Program-made: the position numbers and the translations under genes
The notes under the pieces: model-generated
Told to the model about the DNA's origin: nothing
Databases searched by the model: none
What the model saw: only the letters and a program-made list of their open reading frames with translations
Assembly (NCBI GenBank): GCA_963799425.1
Contig: CAWCXA010000020.1
Location: forward strand, 1-64,000
Reading direction: 5' to 3'
Length of the DNA: 64,000 nt
From: CAVWSM01 sp963799425
GTDB taxonomy: Bacteria > Actinomycetota > Actinomycetes > Jiangellales > Jiangellaceae
In this document: positions 1 to 8,133 of the stretch, piece after piece
Position numbering within the stretch: the first letter of the stretch is position 1
Layout of the letters: every line of letters begins with the position of its first letter

Positions 1-9
1 GCAACAAGT

Positions 10-345
10 TCAAGCCGACGGGCCATGATTTCGCCGCAGGATACGACTTTCAGTGGAAGCGTGTTCGTTCTCCGCGGTACGGGACGCCTCCTGCTCGGTA
101 TCGCCACCGTCGTCCGGAGGTTCGGCGTCTCGCCGACCGAGTGCCTGGAGGACCGCACCAACGTGTGCCGGTCCCACTATTAGGGCCTGTGATCGGGTCA
201 GGTATGTTGCTTTCTGGACGATGATCTTGTTCACGGCCGCCGCCAGAGTTTCTTTTGACAGCGGGCCGGCTCGCACCGGGGCGGCATGCTCGACTAGGAA
301 CTGCCGCTTGTCTATTGACCCGTATTCGGGCTGACCGGCTAAAGC
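10..345 (-). pseudogene. Possible gene remnant or start-less small ORF
   Basis: An open frame on the minus strand runs to a TGA at 10-12. It reads like protein over about 100 residues (a segment with KRQFLVEHAAP, then LTRSQALIVGPAHVGAVL, then an acidic tail). No ATG, GTG or TTG lies near the plausible beginning; upstream the frame runs into the antisense-free 3' end of the cupin gene. An internal GTG near position 238 (AAAVNKII) could start a protein of about 75 residues. The DNA is less GC-rich than its neighbours, which fits a transferred or decaying fragment. Function not recognised. Confidence 0.3.
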
Positions 346-346
346 C

Positions 347-712
347 TCAGTCCGGGTCGCGGTGGGCCAGATCGAGCCCGAAAGCCGGAAGGCAGACCGC
401 GACGTACTCAGCGCCGTCAGGACCAGGCGACGAGTAGCGCACCCATTCGCCGGGGCGCGTATGCACGGTGGCCCCGGCAGGCACGACCAGCTGGCCGTTC
501 TCGTGCTCGACCAGCAGCTCGCCGCGTAACACGTACGTGAATTCGTCGAACTCGGGCCGCTGCCCCGGCTCCCGCCAGCCAGCCGGGCTGCGCATGTGCG
601 CGATGCTGACCGCCTCATCGCCGGAGTTGACCCGGCCGACGTACTCGTCGATGAGCTTGGGTGGCGTGCCGGCGGCAGCGACGCGGGTGCTGGTCTGGAT
701 CAATCGCGGCAT
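347..712 (-). CDS. Cupin-domain protein
   Basis: A 121-residue single-domain cupin. The region from about residue 50 to 105 has the conserved barrel pattern: a GxRPEFDEFTYVLRGEL strand followed by VPAGATVHTRPGEWVRYSSP. Proteins of this kind bind a metal or a small ligand in the barrel; the substrate cannot be told from sequence. It begins with ATG at 712 and ends 28 bases after... the neighbouring acetyltransferase gene ends at 740 on the same strand, so it may be the last gene of the lysS-acetyltransferase unit. No signal peptide or membrane segment, so cytoplasmic. Confidence 0.75.
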   Translation of the reverse strand: MPRLIQTSTRVAAAGTPPKLIDEYVGRVNSGDEAVSIAHMRSPAGWREPGQRPEFDEFTYVLRGELLVEHENGQLVVPAGATVHTRPGEWVRYSSPGPDGAEYVAVCLPAFGLDLAHRDPD

Positions 713-739
713 GCCGTCAAGGATGCCGCACCCCGCCTG

Positions 740-1243
740 TCAGAGGCGCAGCAGCATGCGGGCGTTGCCAAGGGTGTTGGGCTTGACCCGCTCAAGGTCG
801 AGGAACTCGGCGACACCCTCGTCGTACGACCGGAGCAGCTCGGCAAAGACGACCGGGTCCACCGGAGTCGACTCGATCTGCTCGAAGCCGTGCCGGCGGA
901 AGAACTCCACCTCGAAGGTCAGGCAGAAGACCCGCGAGACCCCGAGCTCGCGGGCGACGTCGAGGAGCCGCATCAGCAACAGGTGCCCCGTGCCCGTGCC
1001 GCGAGCGGTCTTGCGTACCGCAAGGGTGCGGACCTCGGCCAGGTCCTCCCACATGACGTGCAGCGCGCCGCACCCCACCACCTGGCCGTCGAGCTCGGCG
1101 ATCCAGAACTCCTGGATGTCTTCGAAGAGAGTGACGGTCTCCTTGGATAGCAGGATGCGCTCGCGGGCGTACTCGTCGACAAGGCCGCGGATCGCGCGGA
1201 CGTCGGCCGTACGCGCCCGGCGCACGAGGACTTCGGCGCTCAC
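740..1243 (-). CDS. Amino-acid N-acetyltransferase, short N-acetylglutamate synthase type
   Basis: A 167-residue GNAT protein that probably makes N-acetylglutamate from glutamate and acetyl-CoA, the first step of arginine synthesis. It matches the short actinobacterial form that lacks the amino-acid-kinase domain: VRRARTADVRAIRGLVDEYA at the start, the LSKETVTLFEDIQEF segment, an EVRTLAVRKTARGTGTGHLLL acetyl-CoA loop and EFFRRHGFEQI near the end. The start is GTG at 1243, overlapping the lysS stop codon as GTGA, so the two genes are translationally coupled. Substrate is inferred from family resemblance, not shown. Confidence 0.8.
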   Translation of the reverse strand: MSAEVLVRRARTADVRAIRGLVDEYARERILLSKETVTLFEDIQEFWIAELDGQVVGCGALHVMWEDLAEVRTLAVRKTARGTGTGHLLLMRLLDVARELGVSRVFCLTFEVEFFRRHGFEQIESTPVDPVVFAELLRSYDEGVAEFLDLERVKPNTLGNARMLLRL

Positions 1244-2748
1244 TCCGGCTTGACCAGCGGGAAAAGAATCGCGTCTCGGATGCCGCTGCCGGTCAACAGC
1301 ATGACCAGCCGGTCGACCCCCAGCCCCATGCCGCCCATTGGTGGGGCACCATGCTCGAGCGCCCGGAGGAAGTCCTCGTCGAGCTGCATCGCCTCCGGGT
1401 CGCCCTGCGCAGCCAGCAGGGACTGCTCGACCAGCCGCTCGCGCTGGATCACTGGGTCGACAAGCTCGGTGTAGGCCACGCCAAGCTCGACACCGTTGAT
1501 CACGAGGTCCCACGATTCCGTGAGCCGCGGATCCTCGCGGTGCGGGCGGGCGAGCGGGCGTACGGACTCCGGGTAGTCGGCGATGAAGGTGGGCCGGATC
1601 AGGGTGTGCTCGACGAGTTTCTCGAACAGCTCCAACACGATCTCGCCGGGCCCCCAGCCGTCCTGCAGCGCGACGCCGTGCGTCGACGCGAGCGCCCGCA
1701 GGGTCTCCACCGGGGTGTCCGGGGTTACTGGCTGCGCGGTCGCCTCTGCGACTGCGCCGTGGATGCTGATCCGCCGCCACGGCTGCTCGAGGTCGATCTC
1801 GCTGCCGTCACGGCCCGGCACCACCGTGTGACCGACGGCCCGTGCGGCCGCCAGCACGATCTCTCTGGTGAGCTCGGCCATCGTGTCGTAGTCACCGTAG
1901 GCCTCATATGCCTCGAGCTCGGAGAACTCCGGATGATGCGTGGAGTCGATGCCCTCGTTGCGGAAGACGCGGCCCATCTCGTAGACCTTCTCGACACCGC
2001 CGACCACCGCGCGCTTGAGCGGCAGCTCGGTCGCGATGCGCAGCGACATCGGCAGGTCGAACGCGTTGAGATGCGTGTGGAAGGGCCGGGCCGCCGCCCC
2101 ACCGTGGATGTACTGCAGCATCGGGGTCTCGACTTCGATGAAGCCGCGCCCATCGAGCGTGGCGCGGATCGAGTGCAGCACAGCCGCCTTGGTGCGCACC
2201 ATCTCGCGTGCCTGCGGGTTGACGATGAGGTCGACGTAGCGCTGCCGCGTGCGGATCTCGTCGGACAGGTCCTTGTGCGCAACCGGCAACGGCCGTAGCG
2301 CCTTGGCCATGAGGGTCCAGCGGTCGGCCAGCACCGACAGCTCGCCCCGCTTGGACGAGATGACCTCGCCCTCGATGCCGACGTGGTCGCCGATGTCGAC
2401 GAAGTGCTTCCAATCCCGGAGACCCTCTTCGCCAGTGCGGTCGAGGGACAGCATGGCCTGGATCTCGGTGCCGTCCCCCTCTCGCAGCCGCGCAAAACAG
2501 AGCTTGCCCGTGTTGCGCAGGAAGATCACGCGGCCCGTCACGGCGACCTTCTCACCCGTCTCGGCGCCCGGCTCCAGGTCGGGGTAGGCAGACCGCAGGT
2601 CGGCCAGGGTGTGGGTGCGACTGAAGCCCAGCGCGTACGGCTCGATGCCGCGGTCGATGAGCTCTTGACGCTTCGACCGGCGTACGCGCATCTGCTCAGG
2701 GAGGTCGTCCTCCGGCGCGGCAGGGGGCGACGTCGAGTGCTCGGTCAC
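1240..2748 (-). CDS. lysS: Lysyl-tRNA synthetase, class II
   Basis: Charges tRNA-Lys with lysine in the cytoplasm. About 502 residues from the GTG at 2748 (VTEHSTSPP...), the usual length; the frame stays open upstream to 2823 but that extension is arginine-rich and unlike the family. An OB-fold anticodon-binding domain comes first (VAVTGRVIFLRNTGKLCF), followed by class II motif 2 (FRNEGIDSTHHPEF) and motif 3 (MGLGVDRLVML) close to the C terminus. It is followed, with a 4-base overlap, by the acetyltransferase gene. Confidence 0.95.
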   Translation of the reverse strand: MTEHSTSPPAAPEDDLPEQMRVRRSKRQELIDRGIEPYALGFSRTHTLADLRSAYPDLEPGAETGEKVAVTGRVIFLRNTGKLCFARLREGDGTEIQAMLSLDRTGEEGLRDWKHFVDIGDHVGIEGEVISSKRGELSVLADRWTLMAKALRPLPVAHKDLSDEIRTRQRYVDLIVNPQAREMVRTKAAVLHSIRATLDGRGFIEVETPMLQYIHGGAAARPFHTHLNAFDLPMSLRIATELPLKRAVVGGVEKVYEMGRVFRNEGIDSTHHPEFSELEAYEAYGDYDTMAELTREIVLAAARAVGHTVVPGRDGSEIDLEQPWRRISIHGAVAEATAQPVTPDTPVETLRALASTHGVALQDGWGPGEIVLELFEKLVEHTLIRPTFIADYPESVRPLARPHREDPRLTESWDLVINGVELGVAYTELVDPVIQRERLVEQSLLAAQGDPEAMQLDEDFLRALEHGAPPMGGMGLGVDRLVMLLTGSGIRDAILFPLVKPE

Positions 2749-2794
2749 GGCACCCAACTCTAGGGCCCGGCCCGAACGGGGCCGGTGGGCTGGC

Positions 2795-3307
2795 TCAGAC
2801 CGATGCTTTGCGCGGGGCCGCATCGCGGTCCCAGGTCGCCAGCACCTTGCTCATGAAGCGCATGGTCTGGCGCAGCTCGGAGTCGCTCATGGTGGCCCAC
2901 GGCGTGCGCTCGACGACGGCGCGCTCGAGCTGCCGGCGGAGCTCTGCGCCCTTGGGAGTGATCGAGATGAGCTTGATCCGCCGATCACGGTCGGACATGG
3001 TGCGCGTGACGAGCCCGCGCTCCTCCAGTCGATCGACCAGCCCGGTCACGTTGGAGGGGTCGCACTTGATCACGATCGCGATCCCGCGCATGGGAAGCGG
3101 GTCGTGGGCAAGGTCCAGCTGCCAGAGCAGCTTTGACTGGGCCTGGGTCAACCCGAACTCTGCTGCCACCAACTCCGCCGTGGCGTGCAGGGCATTGGCG
3201 AACGCGTAACACGACTGGGCGACGTCAACGACGAGACGGAAGCGCTCGTCGGTCGCCTCCTCCTCGAGCCGCTCGGCAGTGGTCACAGATTCACAATACG
3301 TGAACAT
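2795..3307 (-). CDS. MarR-family transcriptional regulator
   Basis: A 170-residue winged-helix repressor. The central part reads AEFGLTQAQSKLLWQL, then the recognition region IKCDPSNVTGLVDRLEERGLV and the wing TRTMSDRDRRIKLISITPKG, all typical of MarR. ATG at 3307 is used here; a GTG at 3286 is also possible. It is divergent from an MFS drug-efflux gene, the classical arrangement in which the regulator represses both itself and the pump until a small phenolic or drug-like ligand binds. Two TTGA-N5-TCAA sites lie in the shared promoter region. Confidence 0.88.
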   Translation of the reverse strand: MFTYCESVTTAERLEEEATDERFRLVVDVAQSCYAFANALHATAELVAAEFGLTQAQSKLLWQLDLAHDPLPMRGIAIVIKCDPSNVTGLVDRLEERGLVTRTMSDRDRRIKLISITPKGAELRRQLERAVVERTPWATMSDSELRQTMRFMSKVLATWDRDAAPRKASV

Positions 3308-3330
3308 CTCATCGCTTGACTAGATAAACA

Positions 3331-3382
3331 CTTGACACTCTCAAGGGTATGGGACATGGTGGGAACCACTTGAGGGCCTCAA
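3331..3382. promoter_or_regulatory. Paired MarR-type operators
   Basis: Two inverted repeats of the same form, TTGA-N5-TCAA, sit between the divergent marR and MFS genes: CTTGACACTCTCAAG at 3331-3345 and the perfect palindrome TTGAGGGCCTCAA at 3370-3382. TTG(N7)CAA spacing is the form MarR proteins usually bind. The first site contains a TTGACA that could be a -35 element for the pump gene. Binding is inferred. Confidence 0.6.
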
Positions 3383-3481
3383 CCTTCGACCCTGTCCGTT
3401 AATCGCGCTGGTCCGTCCGCATCGCCGCGGGCCGTGAGACCGGTGCGGCCCGCAAACGATGATCTTGGAGATCTCGTACCT

Positions 3482-5023
3482 ATGAGCGTCCAGCCATCCA
3501 CTGCTACCGACGACTACACACCGGTCGCCAGGCGGCGCAGCCCCGGGCTTGCGCTCGCCGTCATAGCCACAGCGCAGCTGATGGTCGTGCTCGACGCGAC
3601 GATCGTCAACGTTGCGCTGCCGTCCATCCAGGACGACCTCGGCTTCTCAGTCGGGAACCTTGCCTGGGTCATCAATGCCTACACCCTCGCCTTCGGTGCT
3701 CTGCTGCTTCTCGGCGGGCGACTGGGGGACGTCTTGGGCCGTCGTCGAATGTTCGTCACCGGCCTCGCGATCTTCAGTCTCGCGTCGTTGGCCGGGGGGT
3801 TTGCGCCCGGTGAGGGCACCCTGCTGATCGCGCGTGTCGTCCAGGGGGTTGGCGCCGCCATCGTGGCCGCCAACGCGCTTTCGCTCGTCACCACGACGTT
3901 CAAGGAAGGTCCGGAGCGCAACCGGGCGTTCGGCGTCTACGCCGCGATGAGCGGCGCCGGCGCGTCGATCGGTTTGCTTCTGGGCGGCTTGCTCACCGAG
4001 ACGCTCGACTGGCGCTGGGTGATGTTCGTCAACGTCCCGATCGGCATCGCGGTCGCTTGGGCGGCTCTGACCGCTCTGCCCGAGTCGGCCCGTGAGCACG
4101 GTCGGTTCGACATCCTCGGCACTGCAATCGGCAGTGCAGGAGTTGGACTCGGCGTATTCGGACTGACGCGGGCCGCGACAGACGGGTGGAGCGACGGGCT
4201 GACGGTGTCGTCGCTCATCGCGAGCGTCGTGCTGCTCGTGGCGTTCGTCGGTTACGAGTCGCGCGTGAGCCACCCCGTGATGCCGCTGTGGATCTTCCGT
4301 GACCGAAACCGCGCGGGTGCCTACCTGACGATGCTGTTCATCGTCGCCGGCATGTTCGGGATGTTCTTCTTCTTCACCCAGCTGTTGCAAAACGTCCTGG
4401 GCTATGGCCCGCTCAAGGCAGGCGCAGCATTCCTGCCCATCAGCGTGGGCATCGTGATCGTTTCGGGCATCGCTGCACAGCTGGTCACGAGGGTCGGCAT
4501 CCGCACGTTCGCCGTGACGGGAGGCCTGCTCGCCACGGCATCGATGATCTTGCTCACCCGCGTCGACGAGACCGCGTCGTACGCAACCGACCTGCTGCCG
4601 CCGATGCTCCTGCTGGCAGTCGGGATGGGCCTCACGTTCGTCCCGTTGACGGTTGCGGGTACGTCGGGCGTCGCGGAGCGCGAGGCGGGCCTCGCCTCGG
4701 GCGTGCTCAACACGCTGCAGCAGGTCGGCGGCTCCATCGGGCTCGCCGTCCTCGCCACCGTCTCGGCCACTGCCACCGAGAACGCCATCGCGGACTTGGT
4801 CCGGGCGAGCGGTGCCGCACCGGTGATCGGCCCGGACGGACTGCCCCAGCTGCCGCCCAACCTGCTCGCGCAGGCACTGACGGACGGCTACTCGCAGGGC
4901 TTCGCCGTCTCGGCCATCTTCACCGGGCTGGCGACTGTCGCCGCGTTCCTGCTCCTGCGGCGGCAGCCGCAGACCGAGCCGGAGGCAGAAACTGAGCTGG
5001 AGCTGGCGGCGGACGCCGCCTGA
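3482..5023 (+). CDS. MFS drug-efflux transporter, DHA2 (14-TM) family
   Basis: A 513-residue polytopic membrane protein of the EmrB/QacA type, expected to export drugs in exchange for protons. Motif D1 (LDATIVNVALPSIQDDLGFS) follows TM1, motif A (GGRLGDVLGRRRMF) follows TM2, and motif C-like glycines (GASIGLLLGGLLTETLDWRWVMFVNVPIG) lie in TM5; about 14 hydrophobic segments can be counted. The ATG at 3482 with GGAG upstream is preferred to an upstream in-frame start at 3434. The C-terminal tail is acidic. Divergent from, and probably repressed by, the MarR protein. Confidence 0.93.
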   Translation: MSVQPSTATDDYTPVARRRSPGLALAVIATAQLMVVLDATIVNVALPSIQDDLGFSVGNLAWVINAYTLAFGALLLLGGRLGDVLGRRRMFVTGLAIFSLASLAGGFAPGEGTLLIARVVQGVGAAIVAANALSLVTTTFKEGPERNRAFGVYAAMSGAGASIGLLLGGLLTETLDWRWVMFVNVPIGIAVAWAALTALPESAREHGRFDILGTAIGSAGVGLGVFGLTRAATDGWSDGLTVSSLIASVVLLVAFVGYESRVSHPVMPLWIFRDRNRAGAYLTMLFIVAGMFGMFFFFTQLLQNVLGYGPLKAGAAFLPISVGIVIVSGIAAQLVTRVGIRTFAVTGGLLATASMILLTRVDETASYATDLLPPMLLLAVGMGLTFVPLTVAGTSGVAEREAGLASGVLNTLQQVGGSIGLAVLATVSATATENAIADLVRASGAAPVIGPDGLPQLPPNLLAQALTDGYSQGFAVSAIFTGLATVAAFLLLRRQPQTEPEAETELELAADAA

Positions 5024-5036
5024 CGGACGGGGTCCC

Positions 5037-5086
5037 GCAACGTCCGAGGGACCGTGCGCCATTGGCCACGGTCCTTCGGACGTTGC
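5037..5086. terminator. Strong bidirectional hairpin between convergent genes
   Basis: A 20-bp stem (5037-5056 pairs with 5067-5086, one G-U wobble) closes a 10-base loop. It lies between the stop codons of the MFS gene and the convergent epimerase gene, so it can stop transcription from both sides. There is no long U tract, as is common in actinobacteria. Confidence 0.8.
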
Positions 5087-5099
5087 GCATGCGGGCGCG

Positions 5100-6044
5100 T
5101 CAGGCCAGCTCGGCCTTGAGGCCGTCTCGCCAGGATGAGTAGTGCGGCGCCCAGCCGAGCTCGCGGCGCGCCTTCGCGTTGGACGAACCTCGCGCCTCGG
5201 TCATGAGGACGACGGCGTTCTCCCCCGCGAGCATTCGCGCGAGCCACTTGGGCGCTCGCAGTGGCGGCTTCGCGCCCACCAACGTCGCGATGTACGTGGC
5301 GACGTCGCGGGCCGGCGCGGGGTCGTCGTCGACGATGTTGTAGATGCCCGGCGGGCCATGCAGCGCGGCAACCGCGGCACTGGCCGCGTCCTCTACGTGG
5401 ATGAACGACAGCACGCCGCCGCCGTCACCCACGATCGGGAACTGTCGCTTGCGCACCGCCTCGATCTGCTCGCCGCCGGCGCCCATGGTCGTCCCCGGCC
5501 CATAGAAGCCGCCGTAGCGCAGCACGACACCGTCGATCCCGGCCGCGCCGAGCACCGCCGTCTCCATGTGGCGTATGGCGTCCATCGTCTGGCGGGCGTT
5601 GCCCGCGGGATGCTGGTCCAGCGCGTTGTCCTCCGTCTTGAGCGACGTACCCGTGCGGGCGTAGACCAAGGGGGCGAAGCTCTGCACGACGAACCTGGTC
5701 GATCCGGCCTCGCGTGCCGCGGCAAGCAGGTTGTCGGTCCCCGCGGTGCGCAACTTGTTGGTCACGGCGAACGCCTGGTCGAACTTGCGCATGGACCTGG
5801 CTGTGAGCTCGGACAGTGCTGTGGCCTGGTGGATGATTGCCTCAGGCTTCGCGGCCGCTACCGCCGCGTGTACGGCATCGCGGTCCAGCAGGTCGAGAAC
5901 GACTCCCTCGGCGCCGGCGTCGCGGAGCCGCGCCGCCTTGTCGGCCGACCGGGTGGAGCCCACCACCTCGTGGCCGGCAGAGACTAGCTGCGGCACCAAG
6001 AACCGCCCGACGACACCGGTGGCGCCAGCAAGAAATACTCGCAT
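5100..6044 (-). CDS. NAD-dependent epimerase/dehydratase, ECF41 partner
   Basis: A 314-residue extended short-chain dehydrogenase. The Rossmann motif GATGVVGRFLVPQL is at residues 8-21. A Tyr-containing active-site segment precedes RQTMDAIRHMETAV, and the substrate half contains LRYGGFYGPGT. It is divergent from the ECF41 sigma-factor gene; ECF41 factors are characteristically paired with a carboxymuconolactone decarboxylase, oxidoreductase or epimerase that they transcribe. A promoter matching that sigma specificity sits just upstream. The substrate is unknown. Possible roles are NAD(P)H-dependent detoxification or modification of a sugar-like compound. Confidence 0.85.
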   Translation of the reverse strand: MRVFLAGATGVVGRFLVPQLVSAGHEVVGSTRSADKAARLRDAGAEGVVLDLLDRDAVHAAVAAAKPEAIIHQATALSELTARSMRKFDQAFAVTNKLRTAGTDNLLAAAREAGSTRFVVQSFAPLVYARTGTSLKTEDNALDQHPAGNARQTMDAIRHMETAVLGAAGIDGVVLRYGGFYGPGTTMGAGGEQIEAVRKRQFPIVGDGGGVLSFIHVEDAASAAVAALHGPPGIYNIVDDDPAPARDVATYIATLVGAKPPLRAPKWLARMLAGENAVVLMTEARGSSNAKARRELGWAPHYSSWRDGLKAELA

Positions 6045-6071
6045 CGTTGTGCTCCCTTCTCCTGAACCGGA

Positions 6072-6098
6072 GACGAGAAGACGGCGGCACCTGTGACA
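6072..6098 (-). promoter_or_regulatory. ECF41-type promoter for the epimerase gene
   Basis: Read on the minus strand, TGTCACA (6098-6092) and CGTC (6075-6072) are separated by 16 bases, about 28 bases before the ATG at 6044. These two elements are the reported ECF41 target motif. It faces the epimerase gene, as expected for the sigma factor's single main target. Confidence 0.75.
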
Positions 6099-6118
6099 TG
6101 GGTGCTTGAATCGCTGGT

Positions 6119-6991
6119 GTGTCCGAGACGGCGTTGACAGACCTGCGGCCCTACCTGTTCTCCATCGCCTACCGCATGCTGGGCACTGTCTCCGAGGCGG
6201 AGGACGTGGTGCAGGAGGCTTACGTGCGCCTCACCGGTGCCGGCCCCATCGAGCGGCCGAAGGCGTACGCCGCGACGGTCACCACCCGGTTGGCGATTGA
6301 CACGTTGCGGTCGGCCCGCGTGCGGCGTGAGTCCTACGTCGGCCCATGGCTGCCTGAGCCGCTACTGACGTCCGACGCCGACGCCGACCCGGCGCACCGC
6401 ATCGAGATGGACGACTCGGTGAGCACCGCGTTCCTCGTGCTCATGGAGAGCCTGTCGCCGTTGGAGCGGGCGGCGTACGTGCTGCGCGAGGGCTTCGACT
6501 ACTCGTACGGCGAGCTCGCGCAGGTGCTCGAGCGCAGCGAGGCGAGCTGCCGTCAGTTGGTCGCGCGGGCCCGGGCGCACATCGAGGAGCGCCGGCCGCG
6601 CTTCGAGCCGGACGTCCACCGCCGTGACGAGCTGGCGAAGGCCTTTCTCGCGGCCAGCGAGACGGGTGACCTCGAGGCTCTGGAGGCTCTGCTCGCCGAG
6701 GACGTGCAGATCTTCGGCGACGGCGGCGGAAAGGCCGCAGCCGTGGTGCACCCGGTCAGCGGCAGCGTGCACGTGGCGCGGTTCCTGCTCGGCCTCATGC
6801 GCCAGGCGAAGACGCGCGGCTGGGTGCTCCGTGCCGTCGAGGTCAACGGCCAGCCAGGATTCGCCGTAGACGAGGCGGACGGGCGTCTGTTGAGTGTCCT
6901 CACCCTGCAGATCGCCGACGGCCGGGTGCAGACCTTGCACAGTGTCGCCAACCCGGACAAGCTGCGGCACTTGGGCCCAGTCGCCGGCTGA
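6119..6991 (+). CDS. ECF41 RNA polymerase sigma factor with SnoaL-like extension
   Basis: A 290-residue ECF sigma factor. Regions 2 and 4 occupy residues 1-165 (FSIAYRMLGTVSEAEDVVQEAYVR; FDYSYGELAQVLERSEASCRQLVARAR). A C-terminal SnoaL/NTF2-like domain then replaces a separate anti-sigma factor. All three ECF41 signatures are present: WLPEP at 77-81, DGGGK at 201-205 and NPDKL at 278-282. In this group the extension is known to control activity internally. GTG start at 6119. Divergent from its presumed target gene, an epimerase. Confidence 0.92.
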   Translation: MSETALTDLRPYLFSIAYRMLGTVSEAEDVVQEAYVRLTGAGPIERPKAYAATVTTRLAIDTLRSARVRRESYVGPWLPEPLLTSDADADPAHRIEMDDSVSTAFLVLMESLSPLERAAYVLREGFDYSYGELAQVLERSEASCRQLVARARAHIEERRPRFEPDVHRRDELAKAFLAASETGDLEALEALLAEDVQIFGDGGGKAAAVVHPVSGSVHVARFLLGLMRQAKTRGWVLRAVEVNGQPGFAVDEADGRLLSVLTLQIADGRVQTLHSVANPDKLRHLGPVAG

Positions 6992-7000
6992 GGGCGGGAC

Positions 7001-7630
7001 ATGCTGTTTGAGCAACGGTTCTGGGGTCCCATCGCGGACGGTTGGATCACGGTCACCTTCCGACGGTGGCGACGGCCTCAGGTACTCGCGGGTCGCACCT
7101 ATCGCACGCCTGCGGGACGACTGCATGTCACATCGGTCGAGTCTGTCGACCCGGCCGCAATCAGTTCCACGGACGCACACCGGGCCGGGTACGCCGACGC
7201 CTACGCGCTACGTGCTGAACTTCGCGGGCGACCCGAAGATCCCGTGCTGCGCATCGAGTTCACGTACGTCTCCGGGCCCGACCCTCGCTCCGTGCTTGCC
7301 GCAGATGCCGAGCTGGACGAAACCGCTCTGACAGAGCTGACCCGCCGCCTCGATCGACTTGACCGTGCCAGCAGCCACGGCCCGTGGACGCGGGACACGC
7401 TGGCGCTCATCGGCGAGCGTCCTGCCGTACGGGCTCCGGATCTCGCCGCCGCCATCGGACGGGAAACCCAGCCGTTCAAGACGGACGTACGCAAGCTGAA
7501 GAACCTCGGGCTCACCGAGAGCCTGCGCATCGGGTATCGGCTCAGTCCACGCGGCCGGGCCTACCTCGCGTTGTGGCAAGCCGGCGACACTGCCAGAGTC
7601 GACCCGTCAGGAGGTGGCCGCGATGGCTGA
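7001..7630 (+). CDS. ASCH-like domain plus winged-helix protein
   Basis: A 209-residue protein that begins 9 bases after the sigma-factor gene. Residues 10-85 resemble an ASCH (RNA-binding-type) domain: a TFRRWRRPQVLAGRTYRTPAGRLHV core, then DAHRAGYADAYALRAEL and LRIEFTYV. Residues 130-195 look like a winged helix (RDTLALIGERPAVRAPDLAAAIGRE, then VRKLKNLGLTESLRIGYRLSPRGRAYL). The pairing suggests nucleic-acid binding, but no ligand or target can be named. Its last 8 bases overlap the start of the STAS gene, so the two are probably co-translated. Confidence 0.6.
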   Translation: MLFEQRFWGPIADGWITVTFRRWRRPQVLAGRTYRTPAGRLHVTSVESVDPAAISSTDAHRAGYADAYALRAELRGRPEDPVLRIEFTYVSGPDPRSVLAADAELDETALTELTRRLDRLDRASSHGPWTRDTLALIGERPAVRAPDLAAAIGRETQPFKTDVRKLKNLGLTESLRIGYRLSPRGRAYLALWQAGDTARVDPSGGGRDG

Positions 7631-7997
7631 GGTTCGGGTGCACGACCACGGTGGCGGCGAAATCGTCGTATTGCTCGTGGGCGACATCGACGATACGGCC
7701 GCGACGCGGCTCGACGACGCGATCGAAGAGGTCGACATGCTCGAGCGCGTCAACCAGTTCGACCGGGCGATCATCGACCTACGGGATGTGACGAGCCTGG
7801 GCCCGGCCGGTGTGCGGTTCATCAAGGCGCTGCACGAGCGCGGCTCCATCCATGGGTACGACGTGGACCTGTCCGCCCTCAACGGGCCGGCACACGCGGC
7901 GCTCGAGGATGCCGGCTTCCCGCTGGGCATGGGCGAGATGCCAGGCGCCTCCGCGACGCGCGACGCGTCGGGCGAGCCGGACCAGCGCACGCTCTGA
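7623..7997 (+). CDS. STAS-domain protein lacking the phospho-acceptor serine
   Basis: A 124-residue STAS domain protein like anti-sigma-factor antagonists (GEIVVLLVGDIDD..., then AIIDLRDVTSLGPAGVRFIKALHE). The usual D-S-x-G phosphorylation motif is replaced by G-P-A-G, so control by an RsbW-type kinase at that residue looks impossible. The ATG at 7623 is chosen because AGGAGG lies 8 bases upstream at 7609-7614. It overlaps the ASCH/winged-helix gene and may act with it. Role unknown; it could bind a partner protein without being phosphorylated. Confidence 0.65.
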   Translation: MAEVRVHDHGGGEIVVLLVGDIDDTAATRLDDAIEEVDMLERVNQFDRAIIDLRDVTSLGPAGVRFIKALHERGSIHGYDVDLSALNGPAHAALEDAGFPLGMGEMPGASATRDASGEPDQRTL

Positions 7998-8133
7998 GTG
8001 CGAGATCGCTGGCAGGCCAGGGCGCTGGGAGTGTCGATTCAGGACTCGTTCCACAGCGGGGCCTGTGCACCCAGCGCTACACAAGTTGCCGTCTTGTGCA
8101 CTCCCGCTGCTACGGCCTCTGATGCGAGCTGGC

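Noticed and set aside
1351..2298. Open frame antisense to lysS
   Set aside because: Shadow of a well-conserved synthetase gene.
3647..5062. Long open frame (471 codons) antisense to the MFS gene
   Set aside because: High-GC codon bias leaves the opposite frame open; its protein is charged, low-complexity and matches no family.
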